NCBI RefSeq assembly: GCF_019693445.1
Contig: NZ_JAHRBL010000009.1
Coordinates: 1-64,000, forward strand
Reading direction: 5' to 3'
Source: Deinococcus aquaedulcis
GTDB lineage: Bacteria; Deinococcota; Deinococci; Deinococcales; Deinococcaceae
Length of the DNA: 64,000 bases
The notes below the pieces were generated by a model. It saw only the letters and a program-made list of their open reading frames with translations. It had not been told where the DNA came from and made no database searches. Position 1 is the first letter of the stretch, and each line of letters opens with the position of its first letter. Both the position numbers and the translations under genes were made by a program. Below, piece by piece: positions 63,262 to 64,000 of the stretch.

Positions 63262-63295
63262 CACAAAGCCCCCTGGCCGATTGACCAGGGGCTCG
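63262..63295 (-). terminator. Terminator after ftsH
   Basis: On the minus strand GCCCCTGG ... CCAGGGGGC (8-9 bp stem, 8-nt loop) is followed by TTTGTGTTT; it ends the ftsH transcript. Confidence 0.8.
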
Positions 63296-63315
63296 TGAAA
63301 GTGAAGCTGAAGGTA

Positions 63316-64000
<685 letters not shown>

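Overview
This is high-GC bacterial DNA that looks like a Deinococcus chromosome. The evidence is a complete V-type ATPase operon in the Thermus/Deinococcus gene order, a bacterial topoisomerase IB next to uracil-DNA glycosylase, an expansion of DinB-fold and GNAT genes, a Thermus-like 7Fe ferredoxin, and many genes with a TANNNT box 5-7 nt before the start codon and no Shine-Dalgarno site, as expected for leaderless mRNAs. The genus call rests on recognition and has not been checked by a database search.

Layout. 0-0.7 kb: right end of an IS630-type element and the tail of a gene it appears to have cut. 0.7-3.2 kb: a LysE/ArgO amino-acid exporter, a membrane diguanylate cyclase and a small secreted barrel-like protein. 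3.3-10.4 kb: an arginine-linked cluster with argG, argH and a short argA-like gene, interleaved with DinB, SUKH, HIT and GNAT genes, many overlapping by 1-4 bp. 10.4-13.4 kb: a secreted DUF3352 protein and carA. 13.4-26.5 kb: the most unusual part, a structured untranslated leader of about 470 nt followed by four co-directional genes. Three encode secreted strings of DUF11/SdrD-like domains and one a 1614-residue outer-membrane barrel; together they look like a dedicated cell-surface assembly.

26.5-30.3 kb: DNA-repair genes. A photolyase/cryptochrome gene runs without a stop codon into ung, followed by topoisomerase IB and a DoxX-like membrane protein. 30.4-37.8 kb: a class-A-like serine hydrolase, a Crp/Fnr regulator, a 7Fe ferredoxin, a PAS-PAS-GGDEF-EAL protein, an FMN alpha-hydroxy-acid oxidase, a DUF427 protein and small proteins. 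37.8-42.5 kb: pth, an M42 aminopeptidase, two small membrane proteins, and a P-II/AmtB ammonium pair behind a promoter with twin TTGCnCAAAT boxes. 43-51.6 kb: V-ATPase genes G-I-K-E-C-F-A-B-D.

51.7-64 kb: mainly minus-strand housekeeping and stress genes. These are an HD hydrolase, a ROK kinase without the usual zinc cysteines, a thioesterase, pyrimidine-nucleoside phosphorylase, a DUF4279 protein, a two-Fe-S-domain protein, a WYL regulator divergent from three tandem DinB genes, an envelope thiol-redox module (ECF sigma, zinc-finger anti-sigma with propeller-like domain, thioredoxin, CcdA), a GNAT protein and the C-terminal part of FtsH. An FtsB-like gene lies on the plus strand among them. 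I found no tRNA, rRNA or CRISPR array.
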